Notes under the pieces: generated by a model
Database searches by the model: none
Seen by the model: the letters and a program-made list of their open reading frames with translations, nothing else
What the model was told of the DNA's origin: nothing
In this document: piece by piece, positions 25,732-33,674 of the stretch
How positions within the stretch are numbered: the stretch's first letter is position 1
Layout: every line of letters begins with the position of its first letter
NCBI GenBank assembly: GCA_015057275.1
Contig: SVEO01000010.1
Coordinates: 1-64,000, forward strand
Source of the DNA: Lachnospiraceae bacterium
GTDB taxonomy: Bacteria; Bacillota; Clostridia; Lachnospirales; Lachnospiraceae
Direction: 5' to 3'
Length of the DNA stretch: 64,000 bases
Program-made: the position numbers and the translations under genes

Positions 25732-26379
25732 ATGAAACATGTGCTTACAGTATTTACCGCGCTTTCGATGACTTTATTTATTTTCTGTATTGCTGTAGTG
25801 GCAACATTTGGCTGTCGATTTATTTATTACTTTGATATCGATTATTTAAATATTGCGGATTCACTTGGTGTTTCGCGCGAATTGCTGATAGAAAATTATG
25901 ATACCCTAATTGACTACTGCTTTTCTTTATCCGATGAACTTTTAGTATTCCCGGATTTTACACAGTCAGAATCCGGACAAATTCATTTTAAGGAGACAAA
26001 AGACCTTTTTCATGTTTTTTTGCTTGGCACACCGATTACCGGTATATTATCAGCTGCCGGAATTTTTCTTTTACGTAAAGAAAAACCGCGTACTTACTTA
26101 AAGTACACGGCTACACTTTCTATCTTTTTACCGCTTGTTGCAGGCACCTTGATTGCCATTAATTTTAAAAAAGCATTCGAATTCTTTCACAAAATAGTTT
26201 TTCAAAACGACTACTGGCTGTTTGACCCGCTGACTGATCCGGTTATCCTTGCTTTGCCGAAAGCGTTTTTCATGCACTGCGGTATCTTTATCATTGCAAT
26301 TGTGCTGCTTTTGAGCGGACTTTCCTATATCAGTTACCGGATTAGTAGCAAGGGCAGCAACACTGACACATCAAATTAG
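25732..26379 (+). CDS. DUF1461 (TIGR01906-type) integral membrane protein
   Basis: The 215-residue protein has an N-terminal membrane helix (about 5-27), an extracytoplasmic region of about 70 residues (with [16 protein letters not shown]), then three helices (about 95-113, 122-142 and 183-205). This layout and the ENY..L..Y motif fit DUF1461. Function is unknown. ATG 25732 is seven bases after GGGAG; the upstream frame to 25717 starts before that site. The 3' end overlaps the convergent DnaJ gene by 38 bases. Confidence 0.75.
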   Translation: MKHVLTVFTALSMTLFIFCIAVVATFGCRFIYYFDIDYLNIADSLGVSRELLIENYDTLIDYCFSLSDELLVFPDFTQSESGQIHFKETKDLFHVFLLGTPITGILSAAGIFLLRKEKPRTYLKYTATLSIFLPLVAGTLIAINFKKAFEFFHKIVFQNDYWLFDPLTDPVILALPKAFFMHCGIFIIAIVLLLSGLSYISYRISSKGSNTDTSN

Positions 26380-27013
26380 CCATACAAAGCTTCATGCATA
26401 CGTCATCTGCCTGATACATCGGACTACCGTACTGCTGGCCGCGCTGCTGATACCATTCTCCCTGCGTCTGCAACTGCTGATAGAGGCTGCGGAACTGCAT
26501 ATTATCCGGCTCCAACTCGACCGCTCTGCGTGCATGTTCTAATGCTTTTGATTGATTTCTTGCGCCGGCATTAGCCATCGCACTTAAGAAATACCAGCTA
26601 CCATTACGCTGGGAAACGGATTCCAGCGTATTTAATGCTTCCTGATAATAGCCTGCATTGATATAGCGGAATGCCGCCTGCATCCGCGAGTCTTCAGTGC
26701 TGCCAGAGCTTTGATTTTGTTCAAAACCACCATACCGTCCATAGGCTGCGCCACCATATCCATACCCACCATAAGTACTGCCGCCGCTTCCGTACGGATT
26801 ATCACTATATCCACGCGCTCCCAGTTCACGTTCTTTCATAATTTGATCGTACGCCTGCTGAACTTCCTTAAACTTTTCCTCTGCTAACTCCTTGTTCGGA
26901 TTGTTAATATTGGCATCCGGATGGTACTTGCGGCTTAGCTTGCGATACGATTTTTTTATTTCATCATCGGTTGCATTAGGGGATACGCCTAACACATCGT
27001 AAGGCCGGTTCAT
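26342..27013 (-). CDS. J-domain protein with TPR-like region and Cys-rich tail
   Basis: Residues 1-65 are a J domain ([23 protein letters not shown] at 31-33), so it should stimulate an Hsp70. A Gly/Tyr-rich linker (about 68-100) is followed by two TPR-like helix pairs (about 108-180; [32 protein letters not shown]). The last 18 residues hold seven cysteines (CMKLC..CQCCCPC), unusual for a J protein and perhaps for metal binding or lipidation. It overlaps the DUF5685 gene by ATGA, so translation is coupled. Not DnaJ itself: it lacks the zinc-finger and substrate domains. Confidence 0.88.
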   Translation of the reverse strand: MNRPYDVLGVSPNATDDEIKKSYRKLSRKYHPDANINNPNKELAEEKFKEVQQAYDQIMKERELGARGYSDNPYGSGGSTYGGYGYGGAAYGRYGGFEQNQSSGSTEDSRMQAAFRYINAGYYQEALNTLESVSQRNGSWYFLSAMANAGARNQSKALEHARRAVELEPDNMQFRSLYQQLQTQGEWYQQRGQQYGSPMYQADDVCMKLCMANLMCQCCCPCY

Positions 27014-27855
27014 AGTTCCTTTTCCTTTCTGTTACGGCGCTTCTGCCGAATTTGTACGTATTTACACCAAATCCCCGCATACATAATGTTGCGCAGAATT
27101 TCCGCATCTTGAATAATCGGCAGTCGCTCAAAAATTTTCGCTCCCTCCGATATTATCATAGGAAACAGATTCTGGCAATAAACTTCTAAATCTTCTTCTG
27201 ACATATTCTGCTTCAGCAAAATATTGTAATGCCCGTTTTTACGGTCCTTTTCCATATCCTCATAGGCATCCATCAAGTAAATAAATTTACCGAAATAGAA
27301 TCCTAAATCCCGCAATTCCTGCTTCCATTCCTCGTATTTCCAAGCAAAAATCTCCCCTAACATCTCCCCGGTTAAGTTTGCTACCATATCAAGGTCTGTA
27401 TCTGCGCGCTGTTCAGCAGCATGCAATTTCCGTACGTAAGTTTCAATCGCTACAACCTGTCGCTCATATTTTGTCTTGATTTTTTTATATCTGCTTTTGA
27501 AAACAAGAGCTGCACCGCCTTTGGCGATATTTTTATCGTCCAGATAACCGTCTAACAATTGATGATACGCCAAAAGTACAGTCATATCTGCACAATAATC
27601 GGTCGCATCGTTGCGTACCATCTGCCGCTTAGCTGTCGGATGCAGCAGACAACGGAAGTCTCTGCAGTCCTCTTTTGGCTCATAAAGGCCGGAAAGTAAA
27701 ATCGCCAAAAATGTCAAATCATAATTCAGCAGTAGCTGGCTCGTGCGTCCGTTGCGCTTATGCAAGCAGTTACACATGCCACAATAATAACTTTTGTATC
27801 TGCGCCAATCCTTGACTTTTAATTCACTTTCATTAATACAAACATATCCAAACAT
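27010..27855 (-). CDS. DUF5685 family protein
   Basis: The 281-residue protein begins [17 protein letters not shown] and has a cysteine cluster ([11 protein letters not shown], residues about 24-32) and another ([10 protein letters not shown]), which look like metal ligands. The rest is all-helical, with a motif [18 protein letters not shown] near residue 195 that resembles the Asp-rich motifs of squalene/phytoene synthases. That resemblance is inference; the family's function is unknown. It sits between a zinc-ribbon membrane protein (14 bases upstream) and the J-domain protein (4-base overlap), so the three probably act together. Confidence 0.75.
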   Translation of the reverse strand: MFGYVCINESELKVKDWRRYKSYYCGMCNCLHKRNGRTSQLLLNYDLTFLAILLSGLYEPKEDCRDFRCLLHPTAKRQMVRNDATDYCADMTVLLAYHQLLDGYLDDKNIAKGGAALVFKSRYKKIKTKYERQVVAIETYVRKLHAAEQRADTDLDMVANLTGEMLGEIFAWKYEEWKQELRDLGFYFGKFIYLMDAYEDMEKDRKNGHYNILLKQNMSEEDLEVYCQNLFPMIISEGAKIFERLPIIQDAEILRNIMYAGIWCKYVQIRQKRRNRKEKEL

Positions 27856-27869
27856 AATAATGCTCCAAC

Positions 27870-28265
27870 TTAGCTGTTTTTTTCAAAACTGCAACGACAT
27901 TTCGGGCAGGTAATACGAATTCTTCCCTTTCCTCGCGGAATCCGAATTTTCTGACTGCAGTTCGGACACTTGTAGATGTGATGTGTCCTGCGCTGTTTCA
28001 TGCGATTGATAAATCCGCGCCATTTTTTGCGGATTTTCTCGGTTTTCGCTAAATACAACTGATTTTCCTGCGCACGCTTATAAATCTTGCGCGAAAACAT
28101 ACGGTAATAGGATAGCACTAACAACACTATCGCTACCAGATAAAGAAAACCTCCGCCAAAAAACATGGAAATAACCATACAAATAAGACACAAAATCATT
28201 AAAAATTGATTCAAATTATCATTGCCGTAGCGTCCATACATAAATCTCCGAAACTTTTCTCTCAT
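27870..28265 (-). CDS. Zinc-ribbon membrane protein
   Basis: The 131-residue protein has a short basic N-terminus, two close membrane helices (about 18-36 and 38-54), a strongly basic region and a C-terminal zinc ribbon (YKCPNCSQK...ITCPKCRCS). The ribbon should face the cytoplasm. ATG follows GAAGGG. It is the first gene of the zinc ribbon-DUF5685-J protein unit. The ribbon might bind nucleic acid or another protein; the sequence does not say. Confidence 0.75.
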   Translation of the reverse strand: MREKFRRFMYGRYGNDNLNQFLMILCLICMVISMFFGGGFLYLVAIVLLVLSYYRMFSRKIYKRAQENQLYLAKTEKIRKKWRGFINRMKQRRTHHIYKCPNCSQKIRIPRGKGRIRITCPKCRCSFEKNS

Positions 28266-28321
28266 AAAAACCCTTCTTTCCTATGTATATCAAACATCCT
28301 GCTTTTCATTTTACATAAATA

Positions 28322-28353
28322 AAATGAGCTGTCAATCGAACGACAGCTCATTT
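28322..28353 (-). terminator. Terminator downstream of the AIM24 gene
   Basis: A perfect 12-bp stem (AAATGAGCTGTC with GACAGCTCATTT) is followed on the minus strand by T-rich sequence. It lies 90 bases past the AIM24 stop. Confidence 0.8.
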
Positions 28354-28442
28354 AAGAAAACTTTCATAAACCGTTTATCATTTCATAATATCTTAGAAAT
28401 CAATTTTTGAAATAACATCGAATACGTGCTCTAGTATTTGGT

Positions 28443-29120
28443 TTAATTCCCGGTCGGGAAGTATGGACTCAAAGAACCTGCAACTGCGCTGATTGGCATC
28501 GACTGCAGATAAACCGTACCCGGTCCGGTCAGTACAGTATTAAAGAAACCTTCGCCGCCAAGCAATTTATTCTTTAGACCCGGCACAGTCTGAATTTCCA
28601 TATGTACATCTGCTGTCATCGCTGCCAGATATCCGGTATCGACAATCAACTGCTGACCCGGCTGTAAATCATAGCGTTTGCAGTAACCATCGATTTCGAT
28701 AAATGCTTTACCATATCCGGAAAGCCGTTGCATAATGAAACCTTCCCCACCAAACAAACCTGCGCCAACCTTTTTCTGGAAATGCACAGAAAGTTCAACT
28801 CCTGCTTCGGAAGCAAGGAAGGAAGATTTTTGTGCAATAATTTCTTTGCCCGGTTCAATGTCAAATTCCATAATGGAACCCGGAAAGCTAGATGCAAAAG
28901 CAATCATGCCAGCTCCGCCCATTGCAGTGTAACGATTCAAAAACATCGATTCGCCGGAAAACATACGTCCGATTGCCTTACCAAAACCACCGGCAGACGT
29001 TTCCATCTTCATATTCGGAGACATCCAACTCATGGAGCCTTTCTCAGTAATTAGTGTTTCATTCTGCTCCGGATAGCACACAACAATCGGAAGCGGTTCT
29101 CCTAAAATTTCGTATCTCAT
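28443..29120 (-). CDS. AIM24/TIGR00266 family protein
   Basis: The 225-residue protein is a trimeric beta-helix-like AIM24 domain, with repeating Gly-rich strands (MSWMSPNMKMETSAGG, FLNRYTAMGGAGMIAFASSF, GGEGFIMQRLSGYGKAFIEI, LLGGEGFFNTVLTGPG). Members are found throughout bacteria and in mitochondria; their role is unresolved. ATG follows GGGAGGAG. It has no signal peptide, appears monocistronic, and is followed by a clear terminator. Confidence 0.88.
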   Translation of the reverse strand: MRYEILGEPLPIVVCYPEQNETLITEKGSMSWMSPNMKMETSAGGFGKAIGRMFSGESMFLNRYTAMGGAGMIAFASSFPGSIMEFDIEPGKEIIAQKSSFLASEAGVELSVHFQKKVGAGLFGGEGFIMQRLSGYGKAFIEIDGYCKRYDLQPGQQLIVDTGYLAAMTADVHMEIQTVPGLKNKLLGGEGFFNTVLTGPGTVYLQSMPISAVAGSLSPYFPTGN

Positions 29121-29179
29121 ACAATCTCCTCCCTGTAAAAAGTGCTTTTATTTTATCATATTACAGATATATCCACAAT

Positions 29180-29212
29180 ATTAAAATGGGGCTGAGATAA
29201 TTTTCTCAGCCC
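29180..29212 (-). terminator. Terminator of the perR-rubrerythrin operon
   Basis: The stem GGGCTGAGA with TCTCAGCCC follows the rubrerythrin stop by eight bases, and TTTTAATATT continues on the minus strand. Confidence 0.8.
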
Positions 29213-29219
29213 ATAGGAA

Positions 29220-30389
29220 TTAATAATTCTCTTTTCTCACTTCAAAGTAAGACTGCGGATGAGCGCATACCGGACATACTTCCGGAGCCTTCTTTCCAAT
29301 CACTAAGTGGCCGCAGTTTCTGCACTCCCACATCGTCTCTTCGGTCTTTTCAAATACTGCCTGCATTTCCACGTTGCTAAGCAATGCACGGTATCTTTCT
29401 TCATGCGCCTTTTCAATTTCCGCAACCATGCGGAACTTTTCGGCAAGTTCTGCAAAGCCTTCTTCTTCCGCTTCCTTTGCGAATGTATCGTACATGTCCG
29501 TCCATTCATAATTTTCACCTTCAGCTGCATGTAAAAGATTTGCGGCGGTATCGCCTAACTCGCCAAGTGCCTTAAACCACATCTTTGCATGTTCTTTTTC
29601 ATTGTCTGCTGTCTTCTGGAAAATGTGAGCAATCTGCTCATAACCTTCCTTCTTTGCAACACTTGCAAAGTATGTGTACTTGTTTCTTGCCTGGCTCTCA
29701 CCGGCAAATGCTGTCCAAAGATTCTGTTCTGTTTTTGTTCCCTTCAAATTCATAGTTGTTCCTCCTGTTTTCTTTTCATTTTGTATTTTTTCAAAATCTG
29801 CTGCTCCGTGCTTGCAGATTGGACATATATAATCTTCCGGCAATTCTTCGCCTGTGTAAACATAGCCGCAGATGGTGCAGCGATAACCGCTTACTTCTTT
29901 TTCCACCGGTGCCGGCTTCGGTTTGATGTTCCTCTGGTAATAATCATAAGTAACCGTAGGTACTTCACTCAACACATCCGCATCGGTAACATCTGCAATA
30001 AACATTGTGTGCGTTCCTAAATCAATCTCGTTCATCACTTCTGCTGAAAAATAAGCGTTTGTATTTTGCGTTACATAAAGAATGTCGTTTTCCGCGCGCT
30101 TTGCTCCGGTAACATTTGCAAATTTGTCGACATTTCTTCCGCTTTGAAACCCAAAATGCTTAAAAACATCAAACGGTGTCTGTGTGGTAAGAACGGAAAG
30201 ATTGAATTTCCGGGTTGCTAATATCATATCATGCGTATGGTTCTGTTTATTTACCGTGACCGAAATGCGATTCGGTGTCGCTGTGACCTGCATCGCCGTA
30301 TTGATAATACATCCATTGTCCTTTTCATCCTGACGTGCAGTAAGAACATAAAGTCCGTATCCGATTTTATACATTGCCTGATTGTTCAT
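29220..30389 (-). CDS. Flavin reductase-rubredoxin-rubrerythrin fusion
   Basis: The 389-residue frame joins three redox modules: an FMN-binding flavin reductase domain (about 1-150), a rubredoxin (C171, C174, C189, C192) and a full rubrerythrin (213-389) with diiron helices ([30 protein letters not shown]) and a C-terminal rubredoxin ([15 protein letters not shown]). It should pass electrons from NAD(P)H to reduce peroxide. The first part matches Hrb, normally a separate protein. A perfect AGGAGG (29766-29761) with ATG 29753 lies at the junction, so rubrerythrin alone can probably also be made. ATG 30389 is chosen (AGGTGGG); it overlaps perR by 23 bases. Confidence 0.88.
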   Translation of the reverse strand: MNNQAMYKIGYGLYVLTARQDEKDNGCIINTAMQVTATPNRISVTVNKQNHTHDMILATRKFNLSVLTTQTPFDVFKHFGFQSGRNVDKFANVTGAKRAENDILYVTQNTNAYFSAEVMNEIDLGTHTMFIADVTDADVLSEVPTVTYDYYQRNIKPKPAPVEKEVSGYRCTICGYVYTGEELPEDYICPICKHGAADFEKIQNEKKTGGTTMNLKGTKTEQNLWTAFAGESQARNKYTYFASVAKKEGYEQIAHIFQKTADNEKEHAKMWFKALGELGDTAANLLHAAEGENYEWTDMYDTFAKEAEEEGFAELAEKFRMVAEIEKAHEERYRALLSNVEMQAVFEKTEETMWECRNCGHLVIGKKAPEVCPVCAHPQSYFEVRKENY

Positions 30390-30771
30390 TGTACCCACCT
30401 TTCTGAAGCATATCGCTTCTGCATTCATCGCAAATAAAATATAAACTCAAGTCATATGATTCAATCAGAACACCGCATCTGCGCTCAAATTCAGCCTTCA
30501 GGTCACCGAGCTTTGCATCGTAAAGCTTACCGCAATGCTTGCATATCAGGTGTTCGTGTGGAATCACTCCGCGGTCAAAATGGTCTGCGTGTCCGGGGAC
30601 CTTAATTCTCATAATCAGTCCCTTGTCGACCATGGAGTTTAAGTTGTTATAAACCGTCGCCACGACAACCGATGGCAAAGCCTGCTTCGTCAGCGTATAA
30701 ATCTGCTCTGCTGTCATATGCTCTGGCGAATTCTGAATAATGTCATAAATGGCCTGTCGCTGCTTTGTCAT
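30367..30771 (-). CDS. perR: Fur-family peroxide regulator, PerR-like
   Basis: The 134-residue protein has the N-terminal winged helix ([28 protein letters not shown]) and the C-terminal dimer domain with a structural zinc site of two CxxC pairs (CKHC, CDEC) and metal-sensing residues HADHFD and HEHL. The Asp and His arrangement and the downstream peroxide-detoxifying fusion favour PerR over Fur or Zur. In PerR, peroxide oxidises the metal-bound His and releases DNA. ATG follows GGAGG. Repeated TTAGAAT half-sites in its promoter suggest self-regulation. Confidence 0.87.
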   Translation of the reverse strand: MTKQRQAIYDIIQNSPEHMTAEQIYTLTKQALPSVVVATVYNNLNSMVDKGLIMRIKVPGHADHFDRGVIPHEHLICKHCGKLYDAKLGDLKAEFERRCGVLIESYDLSLYFICDECRSDMLQKGGYNEQSGNV

Positions 30772-30790
30772 TGACTTTCCTCCTTTGTTT

Positions 30791-30843
30791 TTAGAATTAG
30801 AATAACTCTAAATTTAGAATATCATAAACTCTTAGAATGTCAA
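30791..30843 (-). promoter_or_regulatory. perR promoter with candidate PerR operators
   Basis: TTGACA (30843-30838) and TATTCT (30821-30816) are spaced by 16 bases on the minus strand. Three copies of TTAGAAT occur on the plus strand at 30791, 30814 and 30832, and ACTCTAAATTTAGAAT (30805-30820) is a near-perfect palindrome overlapping the -10 and start site. The repeats suit an autoregulatory PerR operator, although they differ from the Bacillus TTATAAT core. Confidence 0.55.
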
Positions 30844-30853
30844 TAGTTTTTAC

Positions 30854-30882
30854 GAATAATTTACCAAAAAATGTAAATTATT
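30854..30882 (-). terminator. Hairpin after the mutM relic
   Basis: AATAATTTAC pairs with GTAAATTATT around an eight-base loop and overlaps the stop codon of the relic. It is probably the former mutM terminator. The remainder of the gene-free interval 30772-31177 holds the perR promoter, the relic and the promoter of the hemolysin III gene. Confidence 0.5.
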
Positions 30883-31021
30883 ATTCCTTCCCTTGACACT
30901 TTAGACAGAACACACTGCTTCTGCCGCCAAACAAATAATCTTCCGAAGAAATTGCATTCTTCTCTATGTAAAACATCAATACCTACAATTTTACAGTTTC
31001 GACTTCAGGTAATTCAGGCAT
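30881..31021 (-). pseudogene. mutM: Relic of mutM (formamidopyrimidine-DNA glycosylase)
   Basis: On the minus strand ATG at 31021 opens MPELPEVETVKL, the near-invariant N-terminus of MutM/Fpg, whose Pro2 is the catalytic nucleophile. A TAG follows at codon 13. In the same frame, 33 further codons end with GGRSSVFCLKCQGKE and TAA at 30883-30881, which resembles the end of the Fpg zinc finger (F-C-x2-C-Q). About 230 internal residues are missing. So this looks like a gene that lost its middle but kept both ends. A hairpin of the old terminator follows. No ribosome binding site is visible. Confidence 0.75.
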
Positions 31022-31116
31022 AATTTTTTCGCATGTTAAATGAATAAAAGTATTGACTTCTTTTACTTTTCGATGTAGTATTGCATTGTATTTGATATGG
31101 TTTTAATTACTACACA

Positions 31117-31145
31117 TTGTTGTTTTGATATTTTTTGCATATACT
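31117..31145 (+). promoter_or_regulatory. Promoter of the hemolysin III family gene
   Basis: TTGTTG (31117-31122) and TATACT (31140-31145) are spaced by 17 bases, 32 bases before the start. Confidence 0.55.
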
Positions 31146-31177
31146 ATTAATAAATTTTTTTGAATGGAGGACTCATG

Positions 31178-31837
31178 ATGAAAAAAGCAAAAGACCCAGG
31201 AAGTGCAATTACACATTTTATCGGTATGCTGATGGCTGTTTTCGCTGCAACACCGTTGATGATTCGAGCCACCACCATGCCCAGCAAGATTTACACATTC
31301 TCACTCGGTATCTTCATCGTCAGCATGATTCTTTTATATGCGGCGAGCACGTTATACCACACATTGAACTTGTCCGAGCATGTGAATTGCATTTTCAAAA
31401 AAATCGATCATATGATGATTTTTGTCCTGATTGCTGGAACTTATACACCGGTTTGCCTGATTGTTTTGAATGGTCCGACCGGCTATCTGCTTTGTACACT
31501 TGTCTGGACGGTGGCAATCATCGGCATCATTGTCAAGGCATGCTGGATTACCTGTCCGAAATGGTTTTCTTCTGCCATCTATATCGGCATGGGCTGGATG
31601 TGCGTGCTGACCTTTACGCAAATTCTTAATAGCCTGCCGACCGCTGCTTTTAACTGGCTGCTTGCCGGCGGAATCATCTACACCATCGGCGGTGTGATTT
31701 ATGCTTTGAAGCTGCCACTTTTCAACGCTCGCCACAAAAACTTCGGCAGCCATGAGATTTTTCATCTGTTTGTCATGGGCGGCAGTTTTTGTCACTTTAT
31801 TTTTATGTATAATTATGTTGTGCAAATGCCTTTATAA
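31178..31837 (+). CDS. Hemolysin III/PAQR (AdipoR-like) membrane protein
   Basis: The 219-residue protein has seven predicted membrane helices and the PAQR motifs: LYAASTLYHTL with the first metal-ligand His, FKKIDHMMIF with the Ser/Asp..H block, and SHEIFHLFVMGGSFCHF with the last two His. Eukaryotic relatives are zinc-dependent ceramidase-like receptors; bacterial members have no established role, and the haemolysin label is historical. Two ATG codons in tandem (31175 and 31178) follow GGAGG; the second has better spacing (seven bases). It is monocistronic. Confidence 0.9.
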   Translation: MKKAKDPGSAITHFIGMLMAVFAATPLMIRATTMPSKIYTFSLGIFIVSMILLYAASTLYHTLNLSEHVNCIFKKIDHMMIFVLIAGTYTPVCLIVLNGPTGYLLCTLVWTVAIIGIIVKACWITCPKWFSSAIYIGMGWMCVLTFTQILNSLPTAAFNWLLAGGIIYTIGGVIYALKLPLFNARHKNFGSHEIFHLFVMGGSFCHFIFMYNYVVQMPL

Positions 31838-31879
31838 ACTTATTAATTAAGAAATATTAAAACTTTTATCATTGACAAA

Positions 31880-31907
31880 AAGGGAGGTAGCTTGTTGCTA
31901 TCTCCCT
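31880..31907 (-). terminator. Terminator between hemolysin III and DUF1287 genes
   Basis: AAGGGAGGTAGC pairs with GCTATCTCCCTT, with T5 on the minus strand, so it mainly ends the DUF1287 transcript but can serve both convergent genes. Confidence 0.8.
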
Positions 31908-31914
31908 TCGACGA

Positions 31915-32565
31915 TTAACTTACCCGATAATGTCCGAGAATTTCATCTTTGCGATTCTCCAAAATATCTTCCTCGTACCTTAATTGCTGCGGACTGGCAT
32001 GGTGGATGATGTACGGAATGCCCTTCCGGTTACGATTGCTCGATACAATCCCGACATGCCCTTCAAACACTACGATGTCGCCAGCCTGCCATTCTTCAAT
32101 TTGTGACACATCTGTCGTCAAGCGAATGGCAGTGTCCTCAAAATACACAAGTAGATTTCGAACTCTGCGAAAGTCGATGTTGATGTCCGGCTTTTCAATC
32201 TCATACAGCTCGCCATGCGCGAGCACATGCTCGTTGACAAGTGTCATCAAATCGTAACCGGCGTTTAATAATCCCTGCGCCACAACATCGGTGCACACAC
32301 CGTATTCATCATCCGGATAGCCGGTACCATAATATTTGCTCTTGTACTTTGGATTGGTCGAAATGTACGCTTTGACACCTTGCAAAATATCCGTCTGATC
32401 ATCGATTCCGTCATTGTCATAATCTACCTGACTTTTGTAGGTAGTAATACCGAAATCCTCATCCTGATATTTAAAATGCGGTATGATGTTTAACCAGTAT
32501 AACACGCCCAGAATGCCAACCAGAGCGATGATACATATGATTTGAATTTTATGCTTTATGCTCAT
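31915..32565 (-). CDS. DUF1287 family protein, membrane-anchored
   Basis: The 216-residue protein has an N-terminal membrane helix (about 7-26) and an extracytoplasmic domain. Its motifs DDEYGVCTDVVAQGLLNAGY, INIDFRRVRNLLVYF and GDIVVFEGHVGIVS include the conserved Cys, an Asp and a His typical of DUF1287, which is related to NlpC/P60-type cysteine hydrolases. It may act on the cell wall, but the substrate is unknown. ATG follows GGAG. It is monocistronic. Confidence 0.85.
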   Translation of the reverse strand: MSIKHKIQIICIIALVGILGVLYWLNIIPHFKYQDEDFGITTYKSQVDYDNDGIDDQTDILQGVKAYISTNPKYKSKYYGTGYPDDEYGVCTDVVAQGLLNAGYDLMTLVNEHVLAHGELYEIEKPDINIDFRRVRNLLVYFEDTAIRLTTDVSQIEEWQAGDIVVFEGHVGIVSSNRNRKGIPYIIHHASPQQLRYEEDILENRKDEILGHYRVS

Positions 32566-32617
32566 ATATTTAACTCCATAAATTTTATGCTCCTTTCAAG
32601 CAAACTACTTTACTCTC

Positions 32618-32651
32618 AAAAAAAACGGAGACATAGTAAATATGTCCCCGC
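32618..32651 (-). terminator. Terminator of the SDR gene
   Basis: CGGGGACATA pairs with TATGTCTCCG, followed by eight T on the minus strand. It lies between the SDR stop at 32663 and the DUF1287 gene. Confidence 0.85.
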
Positions 32652-32662
32652 TCTACTTTATC

Positions 32663-33463
32663 TTATGGTCTCTGACCAAGGCCACCCTCTAACGTAAGAG
32701 TTTCACCGGTCATGTATTTGAAATCCGGAGATGCCAACTGTACGCAAACTCGTCCGATTTCCAATTCAGAATCGCCGAAATGGCCCATCGGTGGCATATG
32801 TACATTCGCCTTAAATGCTTCTGGATATGCCTTTTCAAAGTTCTCAAGCTGCGCGGTCCATGCGAGTGGACAAACTACATTGACATTAATGCCATCCTTG
32901 CCCCATTCCGTAGCCGCTACTCTGGAAAGTCCGCGGATACCTTCCTTCGCTGCTGCATAAGCACACTGTCCGTAATTACCGAACAGACCTGCGCCGGATG
33001 CGAAGTTGATTACGGAGCCCTTAGTTTCCTTCAAATATGGGTAGCAAGCCTTCATATAGTGGAAGGTTGCATATAAACCGGAATACATAGCTAAGTCGAA
33101 CTGTGCGGTTGTGTGCGCCTCTAATGTAACGCCGGATGCGGATGCCTGTGCATTATTAATCAATACGTCGATTCTGCCGAACTCGTCCATCGTCTGCTTT
33201 ACAACACTCTGTGCAACTGCGTCATTATCTACACCTGCATTGATATCAGCCTGAATCGCCAAAACCTTGATGCCATAGAGACGCTCAAGCTCCTCTTTTG
33301 CATCCTCAAGCTTCTGCACATTTCTACCTGTGATTACCAGATTTGCCCCTTCTTTCGCGTATGCGTGTGCAATACCGTAACCGATGGAACCGCTTCTGCC
33401 ATCACTTAAAACTGCTCTGCCTGCACCGGTAATAATCGCTGTCTTGCCTTTCAAAAAACTCAT
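32663..33463 (-). CDS. Short-chain dehydrogenase/reductase
   Basis: The 266-residue enzyme is a classical SDR: the NAD(P)-binding glycine motif is split as ITGAGR, then about nine extra residues, then GSIGYGIA; NNAQAS replaces NNAG; active-site Ser in NFASGAG, and YAAAK gives Tyr and Lys. The C-terminus ITxEGG-type tail is TLEGGLGQRP. It oxidises or reduces a small alcohol or ketone (possibly a steroid or bile acid, not shown). ATG follows AAAGGCAGGG. It is monocistronic with a strong terminator. Confidence 0.85.
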   Translation of the reverse strand: MSFLKGKTAIITGAGRAVLSDGRSGSIGYGIAHAYAKEGANLVITGRNVQKLEDAKEELERLYGIKVLAIQADINAGVDNDAVAQSVVKQTMDEFGRIDVLINNAQASASGVTLEAHTTAQFDLAMYSGLYATFHYMKACYPYLKETKGSVINFASGAGLFGNYGQCAYAAAKEGIRGLSRVAATEWGKDGINVNVVCPLAWTAQLENFEKAYPEAFKANVHMPPMGHFGDSELEIGRVCVQLASPDFKYMTGETLTLEGGLGQRP

Positions 33464-33674
33464 AAAACCCTGCCTTTCTTATCGGCCTGCTCTCTTTCGA
33501 ATATTTTTTTTGCAAGTCGATATACATAATCTTTTGACTACCTTTTTATTATAACACAAGATAATTACATTTTGTAGCCTTTTTTCGTAAATTGGATGTA
33601 GTTTTTGAATTCTGCATCTATTTCACATTAATAATTTCCATAACATTCGCTCCGTGCTGTCGTCCTACCTGACA

